Source: Bryobacterales bacterium F-183 (lineage in GTDB: Bacteria; Acidobacteriota; Terriglobia; Bryobacterales; Bryobacteraceae). From it: 64,000 bases of DNA. The translations under genes were made by a program, and so were the position numbers. The notes beneath the pieces are model-generated. The model was not told the DNA's origin. It saw nothing but the letters and a program-made list of their open reading frames with translations, and made no database searches. Of the stretch, positions 1 through 8,695 are shown in pieces; the stretch's first letter is position 1, and each line of letters opens with the position of its first letter. Location of the stretch: the NCBI GenBank assembly GCA_016865505.2, contig AP025252.1, positions 5,664,137 to 5,728,136 on the forward strand, read 5' to 3'.

Positions 1-390
1 CAGAACCAGGATCAACATGAAGAACATGAAGAGGTTCAGGTAGGCGAAGAAGCGGTAGTAGCCTTCTTCATGCGCCATGTATCCGGTGGCGTAGATGTGG
101 ATGAGCAGACCGACGCCGGTGATGATGAGCAGCAGGATCGAGTTCAGCTTGTCGATCATCAGGTCGAAGCCGATGTTGAAGGTGCCGGACGAGATCCAAG
201 TGAAGTATTTTTCGACGTGGGCCTCTTCGAGCGGGTACAGCCCCGAAAACGTCTTCAAGACCCAGGCAAAAGAGAGTAGCACCGATCCGATGGCAACGAT
301 GTTGACCACCGGCTTCGACAACTTTTTGCCGAAGATTCCATTGATCAGGAATCCGATGAGCGGAAGGATTGGAATCAGCCAGAGATGCAT
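1..390 (-). CDS. nuoL: NADH-quinone oxidoreductase subunit L, N-terminal part (cut by window edge)
   Basis: This is the antiporter-like, proton-pumping membrane subunit of complex I. Only the first 130 codons lie in the window and the frame is open to base 1. The start ATG is at 390, and the protein begins MHLWLIPILPLIGFLINGIF, a typical NuoL first membrane helix. Another hydrophobic helix near residues 83-100 is followed by a HIYATGYMAHEEGYYRFFAY stretch, which is the family's conserved loop at the start of the proton-pumping core. It lies 7 nt after the nuoK stop, so it is co-transcribed. The assignment follows from sequence and operon position together. Confidence 0.93.
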   Translation of the reverse strand, partial: MHLWLIPILPLIGFLINGIFGKKLSKPVVNIVAIGSVLLSFAWVLKTFSGLYPLEEAHVEKYFTWISSGTFNIGFDLMIDKLNSILLLIITGVGLLIHIYATGYMAHEEGYYRFFAYLNLFMFFMLILVL

Positions 391-397
391 CGTGTGT

Positions 398-730
398 TTA
401 CAGTTTCATCGAGTCGATGTCGTCGATCTCGAGCGTTTGCCGGTTCTTGAATACGGTGAGGATGATGGCGAGTCCGACAGCGGCTTCAGCGGCCGCAACG
501 ACCATCACGAAGAAGGAGTAGATGTGCCCGTCGGCCTTGTTGAACTTGTAGGCGAAGGCGACGAAGCTGAGGTTCACGGCGTTGAGCATCAGCTCGATCG
601 ACATGAACACGGTGATGATGTTCTTGCGATAGAGGAAGCCGGCGCCGCCGATGACAAACAGGATGGCGCTGAGGATCAGGTAGTACGTCACGGGTACGGC
701 CGTGGGTACGCCGGGAGGAAGCGGCAACAT
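398..730 (-). CDS. nuoK: NADH-quinone oxidoreductase subunit K
   Basis: This small membrane subunit of complex I contributes to proton translocation. The 110-residue protein has three hydrophobic helices (about residues 15-35, 40-65 and 72-95). Helix 2 carries the conserved glutamate in the stretch MSIELMLNAVNL, and a second acidic residue sits in helix 3 (AAAEAAVGLAI). It is slightly longer than the usual roughly 100 residues because of an N-terminal MLPLPPGVP extension. A GTG start ten or more codons downstream is possible. The gene sits 3 nt after nuoJ. Confidence 0.93.
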   Translation of the reverse strand: MLPLPPGVPTAVPVTYYLILSAILFVIGGAGFLYRKNIITVFMSIELMLNAVNLSFVAFAYKFNKADGHIYSFFVMVVAAAEAAVGLAIILTVFKNRQTLEIDDIDSMKL

Positions 731-733
731 CGT

Positions 734-1255
734 TTAGTCGATCTCCTTGCGGGCCAGAACAATGGCGCCCAGAATCGCGATGAGGATGAGAACGGACGTG
801 ATTTCGAACGGCAGCAGGTACGACGTGAACAGCGACATACCGACGTTCTGAGGCGAGCCAAAGGCGGGCTTGCCGGGGCCGGATTCCCAGGATCCGAACT
901 TGACCATTTCCTGCGCCGGGATCTGCCCCTGAATGAAGTAGCCGATGACGCCGAGCAGGATCACAAGCAGCGGCGCGCCGAGGAACAGCAGGATCTTGTG
1001 GCGGCTGCGCTTGGGTTCGGCGCCCGAGTTGAGCAGCATGATGACGAACAGGAACAGCACCATGATGGCGCCCGAGTAGACGATCAACTGGGCCATGGCG
1101 ATGAACTCGCCGCCCAGCAGAAGGTAGAGCACCGCGAGCGATCCCATCACGCCGATGAGCGACAGGGCCGACGAGATCGGGTGCCGCTGCAGCACCATGT
1201 TGATGGCGCAGATCACGGTAATTGTTGCGAAGAGGAAGAAGAGTATCGCGTCCAT
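734..1255 (-). CDS. nuoJ: NADH-quinone oxidoreductase subunit J
   Basis: Membrane subunit of complex I, 173 residues with five predicted hydrophobic helices. The stretch near residues 50-70 (LLGGEFIAMAQLIVYSGAIM) is the family's signature helix in the membrane arm. A soluble loop around residues 110-140 precedes the last helix, and the C-terminus ends AIVLARKEID, as is common in NuoJ. The gene begins 4 nt after the nuoH stop. In most bacteria nuoI lies between nuoH and nuoJ, and here there is no room for it. Confidence 0.93.
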   Translation of the reverse strand: MDAILFFLFATITVICAINMVLQRHPISSALSLIGVMGSLAVLYLLLGGEFIAMAQLIVYSGAIMVLFLFVIMLLNSGAEPKRSRHKILLFLGAPLLVILLGVIGYFIQGQIPAQEMVKFGSWESGPGKPAFGSPQNVGMSLFTSYLLPFEITSVLILIAILGAIVLARKEID

Positions 1256-1259
1256 GATG

Positions 1260-2462
1260 TCAGTTCGTTGTGGCTGCTACCAGAAGCCCCGTAATGAGCA
1301 GGTTGACCAGAGCGAGCGGGAACATAAAGAGCCAGGCGAACCGCATCAGTTGGTCATAGCGGAAGCGCGGCAGAGTGGCGCGCACCCAGATAAAGACGAA
1401 GAGCAGGATGAGAAGTTTGGCGGTAAACCAGAAGACCGGAGCCAGCAGTTCCTGCACGATCGGGATCGCGAAGAGGAGTCCCGCGCCGATAAAGGCTACG
1501 CCGAAGACGGGCAACGTGATGTTGTCCCACTTGCGGGCGGGCTGCACGAGGCCGTGGTAGAGGCAGATGGCGCCGCCGCCGATGTGGACCAGAGCCGGGA
1601 TCCAGTTGCCGATGCCGGGTACGACGATGGGGTGCCAGCCGCCGAGGAACAGCAGAGTGGCCACCGAGCAAACCGTCACCATGTTGGCGTATTCGGCCAT
1701 GAAGAACGCCGCGAACTTCATCGAGGCGTACTCGACGTGGAAGCCGGCGACGAGTTCGTTTTCGGCTTCCGGAAGGTCGAACGGCACGCGGTTGGTTTCC
1801 GCAAAGCCCGCGATCATGAAAATAATGAAGCTGAAGATCTGGGGTGCCGGCATCAAAAAGATAGTCCAGCGCGGGATGACGTTGAAGTAGAAGCCTTCCT
1901 GCCCGTTCACCAGTTCGCGGAGCGACACGGTGTTAAGCATGAGCAGCGGCGACACCAGCGCGAGCGCCATCGGCAGTTCGTAGCTGATCATCTGCGCGGA
2001 GGAGCGCAAGCCGCCGATGAGCGAGTACTTATTGTTCGACGCCCAACCGGCGAGCGCGATACCGTACACACCCATGCCCGACAAGCCCAAAATGAGCAAC
2101 AGACCGATGTTGAGATCGGTCAGTTCCATGTTGGTGGTGATGTCGGTGAAGGGGATTTTGACGTTGGCCTGGCCGAAGGGGATGAACGAGATCGGGATCA
2201 GCGCGAAGAATACAGCAACGAACGGCGCCAGATAGTAGAACACCGGGTGGACATGCGATGGCACCATGCCTTCCTTGGTGATCAGCTTGATCACGTCGGC
2301 CAGTGGTTGCAGCAGCCCGTGCGGACCTACGCGTTTGGGGCCGACGCGCAACTGTACGTGCGCGATGACCTTGCGTTCGATCCACTGAATGTAGGCTAGT
2401 GCCGTCATAAAAATGAACAGCACCAGCCCGAGCTTGATGAGGCTGAGGATCATGAAATCCAT
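1260..2462 (-). CDS. nuoH: NADH-quinone oxidoreductase subunit H
   Basis: Membrane subunit that joins the hydrophilic and membrane arms of complex I and helps form the quinone pocket. The 400-residue protein shows the conserved block [20 protein letters not shown] (about residues 27-46) and the [20 protein letters not shown] region near 220, both NuoH hallmarks. It is longer than the enterobacterial protein (about 325 residues). The extra length lies in added loops in the middle. It starts directly after the nuoG stop with no gap. Confidence 0.95.
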   Translation of the reverse strand: MDFMILSLIKLGLVLFIFMTALAYIQWIERKVIAHVQLRVGPKRVGPHGLLQPLADVIKLITKEGMVPSHVHPVFYYLAPFVAVFFALIPISFIPFGQANVKIPFTDITTNMELTDLNIGLLLILGLSGMGVYGIALAGWASNNKYSLIGGLRSSAQMISYELPMALALVSPLLMLNTVSLRELVNGQEGFYFNVIPRWTIFLMPAPQIFSFIIFMIAGFAETNRVPFDLPEAENELVAGFHVEYASMKFAAFFMAEYANMVTVCSVATLLFLGGWHPIVVPGIGNWIPALVHIGGGAICLYHGLVQPARKWDNITLPVFGVAFIGAGLLFAIPIVQELLAPVFWFTAKLLILLFVFIWVRATLPRFRYDQLMRFAWLFMFPLALVNLLITGLLVAATTN

Positions 2463-4529
2463 TTACTTGTACAAGCCTCCTGGAGCTTCCATCACAGAGT
2501 TCATGATCTTGGAGTAGCGGCCCAGAGTGCCGGACGTGAACAGCGTGTTGTCGTCCGAATCGATCTCGGCGGGATTGTAGTTGGAAGGTACGCGGCCGTT
2601 GACGGGTTGGGACTGCGCAGCGCCACCGGAAGCCACGACGGGCAGCGGGACGTTGTAGCCCTTGACGGTCTTGCGGATCTCGTCGAACACCTTGTCGGGG
2701 GTCCAGATGCCGAGGTTCAAACCCATTTCCTTGGCGATGAGACCCATGATTTCGAGGTCGGCCTTGGCGCCCATGGTCTTGGCGGCGCGCTTCAGCTTTT
2801 GTACCTCGCCGGTGACGTTGGTGACGGTGCCGGTCTTTTCGTAGTTGGAGGCCGAGGGCAGCACCAGGTCCGCTTTCTGCGCCGTCTCGGTGAGGAACAT
2901 GTCCTGTACGATGACGAAGGCGGAGGTGGAACCGAGGTCCTTGCCGCGAAGCGGATCTTCACCGACCACCCAGAGTACGTCGAGGTCCTTGGCGGCGATC
3001 ATTTGCGCCACCGAAAGACCGGTCTTGGCGGCCGGCTTGTAGCCGGGTTCGAGGTCGGAGGCAACGCCCATGTCGAGCGCGCCGCGCGAGTTGGTGTAAT
3101 CCACCAGCGGGATGTACTTGACCGGGATGCCCAGCGAATCGCCGAAGGCAACGAGTTTGCGTACGCCGTCACCCTTGACGCAATCGCCGTAGATGATGAC
3201 CAGGCTGGCTTCCGCCTTGAGCTTGTCGCGCAGGGACTCGAGTTGGTCGAGTTCCTTGCCGGCATCGCAGCGGACAGCGCCCACCGAGTACTGATCTTCG
3301 CGGACAGGTCCGGGAGTGATCGTGTAGGTGTGCGACTGGTGGTGCCGCCAGTTGGCGCGCAGCTGATAGGCCATGAAGGGCTGCTGCTGTGCGAGGTCCG
3401 CACCGATGATCAGCGCGGCCTTGGTGGTGTAGAGATCGCCGATGGTGGCGAGCGCATCGGTCTTGCCGCTGAGCGCGTCGATCAGGGTCGTAACGTCGCC
3501 GGTGCGGATGTGATCGATGTTGGAAGTCTTCAAGCCCTGGCGGGCGAACTTCTGCAGGTAGTAGCTTTCTTCGTTCGTCGTACGGGTGGACCCGATGACG
3601 CCGGGGTTCTTCGCGTCCTTGAGCTTACTGGCGGCCAGTTCGAGAGCTTCGGCCCAAGAGATGGGTTCGAGCTTGCCGTCCACGCGCTTCATCGGCGTTT
3701 GCAGGCGCTCTTCGCTTTCGAGGAAGTCGAACGCGTAGCGGCCCTTAAGGCAGAGGAACTCGCCGTTGATGCCGCTGCGGTCGCGGTTGTTGCCGCGGAT
3801 CACCTGATCGTTGCGCACGCCGAGCGTGGTCTTGCAGCCACCCGAGCAGTGCGTACAGATCGTTCCGACGTGGTTCATTTCCCAGGGGCGGGTCTGGTAG
3901 CGGTAAATGCCGCTGGTCAACGCGCCGACGGGGCAGATGTCGATACAGTTGCCGCATTCGTCGCACTCGAGGTGATCGCCCTCGTTGGGGCCGATCTCGG
4001 CGAGAACGCCGCGGTTGACGATGCCGAGCGCGTTGACGCCCATGCCTTCGCCGCAAACACGCACGCAGCGGTAGCAGAGGATGCAGCGCGGGGCGTCAAA
4101 GTAGACGACCGGGCTCCACTGCTTTTCGTCCACGTGATGCTTGGTTTCGATGTAGCGGGATTCGCCGACACCGTAACGGAACACCATGTCCTGCAGTTCG
4201 CACTCACCGCCCTTGTCACAGACCGGGCAATCGAGCGGATGGTTTGTCAGCAGGAACTCGAGAGTACCTTTGCGAGCTTGTTGCACCGTCGGCGAGTCGG
4301 TGTGGACGACCATGCCTTCGGCGACGGGAAGCGTGCAGCCTACCTGCAGCTTCGGAAATTTTTCGACCTCCACGAGGCACATGCGGCAGGCGCCCTGCAG
4401 CGAAAGACCCTCGTAGTAACAGAAGGCTGGAATCTCGATGCCGGCCTTTTTGGCGGCTTCGATCACCAGCGTGCCCGGGGCTGCCTGTACGGCGCGCCCG
4501 TCAATTGTCAGATTGATCAAATCTGCCAT
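2463..4529 (-). CDS. nuoG: NADH-quinone oxidoreductase subunit G (iron-sulfur subunit)
   Basis: Iron-sulfur electron-transfer subunit of the NADH-oxidising arm. The start was set at ATG 4529 (MADLINLTIDGR), giving 688 residues. The open frame runs a further 87 codons upstream into nuoF, but that part is not NuoG-like. The [2Fe-2S] ligands are Cys37, 48, 51 and 65. The HPLDCPVCDKGGEC block follows, then two 4Fe-4S motifs (CILCYRCVRVC and CDECGNCIDIC), then a molybdopterin-oxidoreductase-type domain starting at CTHCSGGC. The start is 5 nt after the nuoF stop. Confidence 0.95.
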   Translation of the reverse strand: MADLINLTIDGRAVQAAPGTLVIEAAKKAGIEIPAFCYYEGLSLQGACRMCLVEVEKFPKLQVGCTLPVAEGMVVHTDSPTVQQARKGTLEFLLTNHPLDCPVCDKGGECELQDMVFRYGVGESRYIETKHHVDEKQWSPVVYFDAPRCILCYRCVRVCGEGMGVNALGIVNRGVLAEIGPNEGDHLECDECGNCIDICPVGALTSGIYRYQTRPWEMNHVGTICTHCSGGCKTTLGVRNDQVIRGNNRDRSGINGEFLCLKGRYAFDFLESEERLQTPMKRVDGKLEPISWAEALELAASKLKDAKNPGVIGSTRTTNEESYYLQKFARQGLKTSNIDHIRTGDVTTLIDALSGKTDALATIGDLYTTKAALIIGADLAQQQPFMAYQLRANWRHHQSHTYTITPGPVREDQYSVGAVRCDAGKELDQLESLRDKLKAEASLVIIYGDCVKGDGVRKLVAFGDSLGIPVKYIPLVDYTNSRGALDMGVASDLEPGYKPAAKTGLSVAQMIAAKDLDVLWVVGEDPLRGKDLGSTSAFVIVQDMFLTETAQKADLVLPSASNYEKTGTVTNVTGEVQKLKRAAKTMGAKADLEIMGLIAKEMGLNLGIWTPDKVFDEIRKTVKGYNVPLPVVASGGAAQSQPVNGRVPSNYNPAEIDSDDNTLFTSGTLGRYSKIMNSVMEAPGGLYK

Positions 4530-4534
4530 GATCT

Positions 4535-5860
4535 TTAGTGAATTCCCACCAACTCGTGCTGATGGACAGCACGCGGCTTCTTGAGATACTCGATGAACTC
4601 GCTGCGGAACTTGGTGACCAGCGAAATGGTCGGCATGGCCGCCGCATCGCCGAGGGCGCAGAAGGTGCGTCCCAGCATGTTCTTGGCGAGTTCGTGAATG
4701 ATGTCGATGTCGGCTTCCGAGCCGCCGCCGTCCGCATAGCGTTGCAGCGACTTCTTGAGCCAGGTCGTACCTTCGCGGCACGGGATGCACCAGCCACAGC
4801 TTTCGTGCTGGTAGAACTTGATGATGCGTAGCGCCACGGCCACCATGTCGGTGTGTTCGTTCATGACGACCATGCCGCCGGAACCCATCATGGACCCGAT
4901 CTTGGCGACCGAATCATAATCCATGGGCAGGTTCTGGCATTCGTCCGCGGTGAGGATCGGGCAGGAAGATCCGCCCGGCACCACGGCCTTGAGCTTGCCA
5001 CCCTTGACGCCACCGGCGATGCCGTTGATGAACGTCATGGTGTCCATACCGAGGGGTACTTCGTACACGCCCGGCTTGTTGACGTGACCCGAAACGCACA
5101 GCAAGCGAGTGCCGCCGGACTTGGGTACGCCGTACGACAGGAACTTGGCGCCACCGTCGCGGATGATGGGTACGACAGCGGAGAAGGTTTCGACGTTGTT
5201 GAGCAGGGTCGGGCAGGCCCAGGCACCCGCTACCGCCGGGAATGGCGGCTTCATGCGGGGTACGCCACGCTTGCCTTCCAAAGAGTCCAGAAGGGCCGTC
5301 TCTTCACCGCACTCGTACGCGCCAGCGCCCGAGTGGGTGTGGACATGAAACGTAAAGCCCGTACCGCGGATGTTTTCGCCGAGCACGCCAGCGGCGTAGG
5401 CTTCGTCGATCGCACCATTCAAGTGTTCAATGAGGAACCGGTACTCGCCGCGGATGTACACGTAGGCGTGCTGCGAACCCATGGCGTGACCAGCGATCAT
5501 GAGACCTTCGATCAACTGGTGCGGGTCAAACTCAATGAGCAGGCGATCTTTGCAGGTGCCGGGTTCCGATTCGTCAGCATTGCAAACGATGTATTTGGGT
5601 TTGGGTGAGGAGCGAGGGACAAAGCTCCATTTGAGACCGGTGGGGAAGCCTGCGCCGCCGCGGCCGCGAAGGCCCGAGGTTTTGACTTCTTCAATGATCT
5701 GCTCCTGCGTCATCTGCAGGGCTTTCATGATCGTTTGATATCCGCCGTCGGCGAGATACGTGTCGATCTTCCAGGAGTTCGGCTTGCCGAAGCGCCACGT
5801 CAGGACGCGCGTTTCGTCCGGATGCGGCTCGTTGTACAACTTACCGATGGTCGGAGTCAT
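4535..5860 (-). CDS. nuoF: NADH-quinone oxidoreductase subunit F (NADH- and FMN-binding)
   Basis: This subunit oxidises NADH via FMN and passes electrons to cluster N3. The 441-residue protein has the glycine-rich FMN/NADH site GRGGAGFPTGLKW (about residues 66-78) and a GAGAYECGEETAL block near 178. The N3 ligand motif SCGWCIPCREG is near residue 353. Its ATG overlaps the nuoE stop by 1 nt (TAATG on the coding strand), indicating translational coupling within the E-F-G electron-input module. Confidence 0.96.
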   Translation of the reverse strand: MTPTIGKLYNEPHPDETRVLTWRFGKPNSWKIDTYLADGGYQTIMKALQMTQEQIIEEVKTSGLRGRGGAGFPTGLKWSFVPRSSPKPKYIVCNADESEPGTCKDRLLIEFDPHQLIEGLMIAGHAMGSQHAYVYIRGEYRFLIEHLNGAIDEAYAAGVLGENIRGTGFTFHVHTHSGAGAYECGEETALLDSLEGKRGVPRMKPPFPAVAGAWACPTLLNNVETFSAVVPIIRDGGAKFLSYGVPKSGGTRLLCVSGHVNKPGVYEVPLGMDTMTFINGIAGGVKGGKLKAVVPGGSSCPILTADECQNLPMDYDSVAKIGSMMGSGGMVVMNEHTDMVAVALRIIKFYQHESCGWCIPCREGTTWLKKSLQRYADGGGSEADIDIIHELAKNMLGRTFCALGDAAAMPTISLVTKFRSEFIEYLKKPRAVHQHELVGIH

Positions 5861-6345
5861 TACCGGTTCGCCTTTCTGATGTCTTCGAGCAACTGGTCCA
5901 GCATTTCCGGCGTGACGTTGTGATAGTAGTCATAGTTCACGGTCACGGTCGGGGCCCAGGAACAGGCGCCCATGCATTCCACTTCTTCGAGCGAAAACAG
6001 GCCAGTCGGTTCGGTCTGCTTGTGTCCGATGCCGAGCTTTTTGGAGCAGTGTTCGTACAGTTCCGTACCGCCCACCAACATGCAGCTGATGTTGGTGCAG
6101 ATCTGCACGTGATACTTGCCCTGCGGCTTGCGGTGAAGCATCGAATAGTATCCGACGACTTCATCCACTTGCAGGCGGGAAACGCCACAGCGTTTGGCGA
6201 CTTCCTGGATCAGCTCTTCGGTCACCGCGCCGGTTTCATCCTGCGCGTAAATCAACATCGGCACCACGGCGGAGCGCGTCTTGCCTTCCGGGTAGGCCTT
6301 CAGCATCTTTTCGAACCGTTGTTCGAGTGCGGGTGAGAAGGTCAT
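5860..6345 (-). CDS. nuoE: NADH-quinone oxidoreductase subunit E
   Basis: [2Fe-2S] subunit (cluster N1a) of the NADH-dehydrogenase module. The 161-residue protein has a thioredoxin-like C-terminal half carrying the four ligands in CTNISC (about residues 93-98) and CMGAC (about 134-138). An N-terminal helical domain resembles that of other NuoE proteins. It starts 3 nt after the nuoD stop and overlaps nuoF by one base. Confidence 0.95.
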   Translation of the reverse strand: MTFSPALEQRFEKMLKAYPEGKTRSAVVPMLIYAQDETGAVTEELIQEVAKRCGVSRLQVDEVVGYYSMLHRKPQGKYHVQICTNISCMLVGGTELYEHCSKKLGIGHKQTEPTGLFSLEEVECMGACSWAPTVTVNYDYYHNVTPEMLDQLLEDIRKANR

Positions 6346-6348
6346 GTT

Positions 6349-7581
6349 CTAGCGGTCCGTATCTCCGAGCACGAAGTCCATTGAGCCAAGCGCGGCGATG
6401 GTGTCGGCGATGAGAGCGCCTTCAATCATGGGGGACAGGCCCTGCAGATTGCCAAAGCTTGGGGTACGCATGTGCAGACGGTAGGGCTTCGAAGTACCGT
6501 CGCTGACAATGTAGTAGGCGATTTCGCCGCGCGGCGATTCGATGGCCTGATAGACCTCGCCTTTCGGCACGCGGAAGCCTTCGGTCACGATCTTGAAGTG
6601 GTAGATGAGCGCTTCCATCTGCGTCTTCATCTTTTCGCGCTCGGGCAGAACCACCTTGGGCGCGTCGGCCTGGAATGCCCCACCAGGCATACCTTCCAAG
6701 CACTGCTTAATGATTTTTAAGCTCTCGCGCATCTCCTCGAGGCGAACGCGATAGCGGGCGTACACGTCATTGTCAGTGTGGGTGCACACGCGGAAGTCGA
6801 ACTTCTCGTAACCCGAGTAGGGTTCGGTGCGGCGTGCGTCCATGGCGATGCCGGCGCCGCGAAGCATGGGCCCGGTGACGCCGAGTTCCAGCATGTCTTC
6901 GACGGAGATGTAGCCGACGCCTTTGGTACGGTTGAGCCAGATGGGGTTCTTTTCGAGCAGGTTCTCGTACTCGTCGACACGGCTGGGGAAGACGTCCACA
7001 AACTTGCGGACCATCTTTTCCCATCCACGCGGGGCATCGAGTGCGACGCCGCCAACGCGGATGTAGCTGGTCATCATACGCTGGCCGCTAAAGAATTCGA
7101 GAACACGCAGCAGTTCTTCACGCTCGCGGAAGCAGTAAAAGAACATGCTCATCGCGCCGATGTCGAGCACGTGAGTGCCGAGCCAGACCAGATGCGAATT
7201 GATGCGCGAAAACTCGCTCATCATCACGCGCAGGTACTTTGCCCGTTCGGGGATTTCGAGTTCCAGCAGTTTTTCGACGGTGAGCGCGTAGACGAGGTTG
7301 TTGGCGAGGTTCGACAGGTAGTCGACACGGTCGGTGAGCGTCGTGACCTGTTGCCAGGTTTTAGTCTCACACTGCTTTTCGATGCCCGTGTGCAGGTAAC
7401 CGATGTCCGGTTCAGCGCGGGTGATCGTTTCGCCTTCGAGTTCGATGACGATGCGCAACACACCGTGGGTGGACGGGTGCTGCGGACCCATGTTCAGGGT
7501 CATGCGGCGTTGTCCGGTAGGCGATTCCTGCGGCTCGGGCGCCGGTCTCGATTCTACGGGATAGTCAATCGCGGATCTCAT
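6349..7581 (-). CDS. nuoD: NADH-quinone oxidoreductase subunit D
   Basis: 49-kDa-type subunit that forms the quinone-binding pocket together with NuoB. The 410-residue protein carries the signature MGPQHPSTHGVLR near residues 31-43 and ends DFVLGDTDR, typical of the family. The first ~27 residues (proline- and glutamate-rich) are not conserved, so a start a little further downstream is possible. The partner subunit NuoB, which ligates cluster N2, is not encoded next to it as would be expected. Confidence 0.96.
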   Translation of the reverse strand: MRSAIDYPVESRPAPEPQESPTGQRRMTLNMGPQHPSTHGVLRIVIELEGETITRAEPDIGYLHTGIEKQCETKTWQQVTTLTDRVDYLSNLANNLVYALTVEKLLELEIPERAKYLRVMMSEFSRINSHLVWLGTHVLDIGAMSMFFYCFREREELLRVLEFFSGQRMMTSYIRVGGVALDAPRGWEKMVRKFVDVFPSRVDEYENLLEKNPIWLNRTKGVGYISVEDMLELGVTGPMLRGAGIAMDARRTEPYSGYEKFDFRVCTHTDNDVYARYRVRLEEMRESLKIIKQCLEGMPGGAFQADAPKVVLPEREKMKTQMEALIYHFKIVTEGFRVPKGEVYQAIESPRGEIAYYIVSDGTSKPYRLHMRTPSFGNLQGLSPMIEGALIADTIAALGSMDFVLGDTDR

Positions 7582-7606
7582 GTGGTTTCGTCGTCCCTGT
7601 CCCTAC

Positions 7607-8086
7607 TTACTCGTTCTGATAGCTGTAGCGGTGGCCGTGGACCGGGTAGTCCTTACGAAGCGGATGGCCTTGCCAGTCCTCTGGCATTAGGATGCGCTTC
7701 AGATCCGGGTGATTGGTAAACTTTACGCCGAACATGTCGAACACTTCGCGTTCGTACCAGTTGGCGCCGCGCCATACGGAGCAGGCAGATTCGATCTCTT
7801 CGTTGACGCGCGACTTGAGCCGCAGGCGGAACCAGTCCTTGGTGCGCTGCAGGTGGTAGACGATCTCAAAGCGCGGGTCGGAGGGGTACCAGTCGACGGC
7901 GGTGATCGCGCTCAAGCGATCGAAGCCCTGTTTGTTTTTGAGGAACGCGCAGACTTCGATGATCTTGGCAGGGTCGATGACCAGGGTGATTTCTTTGTAC
8001 TCGTGCTTGGCTTCGACGACAGCGCCAGGGAAGGCGGCGTCAAGCGCGGCAGCATCGGCATTGGACTGCACAGTTTCAGGCAGCAT
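7607..8086 (-). CDS. nuoC: NADH-quinone oxidoreductase subunit C
   Basis: 30-kDa-type subunit of the peripheral arm. From ATG 8086 (MLPETVQ) it has 159 residues. The conserved block WYEREVFDMFGVKF lies near residues 107-120, followed by HPDLKRILMPEDWQGHPLRKDYP, the NuoC signature. The frame extends 26 codons further upstream, but those codons overlap nuoA and are not conserved. The chosen start lies 5 nt after the nuoA stop. There is no nuoB between nuoA and nuoC. Confidence 0.94.
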   Translation of the reverse strand: MLPETVQSNADAAALDAAFPGAVVEAKHEYKEITLVIDPAKIIEVCAFLKNKQGFDRLSAITAVDWYPSDPRFEIVYHLQRTKDWFRLRLKSRVNEEIESACSVWRGANWYEREVFDMFGVKFTNHPDLKRILMPEDWQGHPLRKDYPVHGHRYSYQNE

Positions 8087-8091
8087 GGAAT

Positions 8092-8523
8092 TTATGCGGC
8101 CTCCCGGTAAAGATTCGTCCCGGTCTTGGGACCAGCCTTGCGGGGCCGTTCCGGAATCGCCCAATCGAGAGCGCCTTTTTTCCAGATGTAGAAGTAGCCG
8201 ACCAGCACCAGGGCGATGAAGAGGAGCATTTCAAAGAAGGCGAACCACTTGAGCTGGCGGTAAACGACGGCCCAGGGGTACAGAAAAACGGCTTCGATGT
8301 CGAGCAGAATAAAGATCATCGCGACCAGGTAGAACTTGATGGAGAAGCGGTCGCGAGCATCGCCCGTAGGGGCCATGCCGCATTCATAGGGCGTGTCTTT
8401 TTGCGGGCTCTTGGAGCGCTTGCCCAGGACCGAGGACAGGATGGTGAGCGAGGCAGCCATGACGGCTGCGATCACTGCCATAACCAGAACCGGAAAATAC
8501 TTTTCGAGTTCGCTTGTAGGCAT
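8092..8523 (-). CDS. nuoA: NADH-quinone oxidoreductase subunit A
   Basis: Membrane subunit of complex I and first gene of the operon. From ATG 8523 it has 143 residues and three membrane helices. The conserved loop motif YECGMAPTGDARDRFSIKFY lies after helix 1, and FLLFDIEAVF-type residues (here FILLDIEAVFLYPW) are in helix 2. A TTG 57 nt further upstream would lengthen the protein, but that TTG is the first base of an apparent -35 box, so I prefer ATG 8523. No Shine-Dalgarno sequence is visible. Confidence 0.93.
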   Translation of the reverse strand: MPTSELEKYFPVLVMAVIAAVMAASLTILSSVLGKRSKSPQKDTPYECGMAPTGDARDRFSIKFYLVAMIFILLDIEAVFLYPWAVVYRQLKWFAFFEMLLFIALVLVGYFYIWKKGALDWAIPERPRKAGPKTGTNLYREAA

Positions 8524-8550
8524 GGTGGTGGGATTGGACGTTAAGTCATT

Positions 8551-8580
8551 AGTGTATTGAGGGTTGGAGGGGGGTGTCAA
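8551..8580 (-). promoter_or_regulatory. probable sigma-70 type promoter of the nuo operon
   Basis: Reading the minus strand, TTGACA (8580-8575) is a perfect -35 hexamer. It is followed by an 18-nt spacer and TACACT (8556-8551), which matches the -10 consensus at four of six positions. The predicted transcription start is about 20 nt upstream of the nuoA ATG at 8523. Position and composition fit a housekeeping promoter; nothing experimental is known from the sequence. Confidence 0.6.
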
Positions 8581-8695
8581 ACGAGCAAGTCGGAGCGGAA
8601 TGGTCCGACTAATCGATTCCGGTTACGCAGAAGCCCGCCTTTGCCCGGTTCAAGGACGTACCTGCTGCGATTGCGCGGCCGCTTCGCCTTCCTGT

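Noticed and set aside
2607-4538. A long open frame (over 600 codons) antisense to nuoG, and similar ones antisense to most genes
   Set aside because: High G+C at third codon positions leaves long stop-free frames on the opposite strand. The nuoG frame has all family motifs and the antisense product has none.
4530-4790. An 87-codon N-terminal extension of nuoG
   Set aside because: It overlaps nuoF in another frame, is arginine-rich and not NuoG-like. ATG 4529 gives the canonical ferredoxin-like start.
8636-8690. A GGTTCAAG string with CGCAG/CTGCG arms that resembles a tRNA T-loop
   Set aside because: The stems do not pair as a cloverleaf, and no anticodon arm or CCA end could be placed. A tRNA-derived attachment site is not supported.
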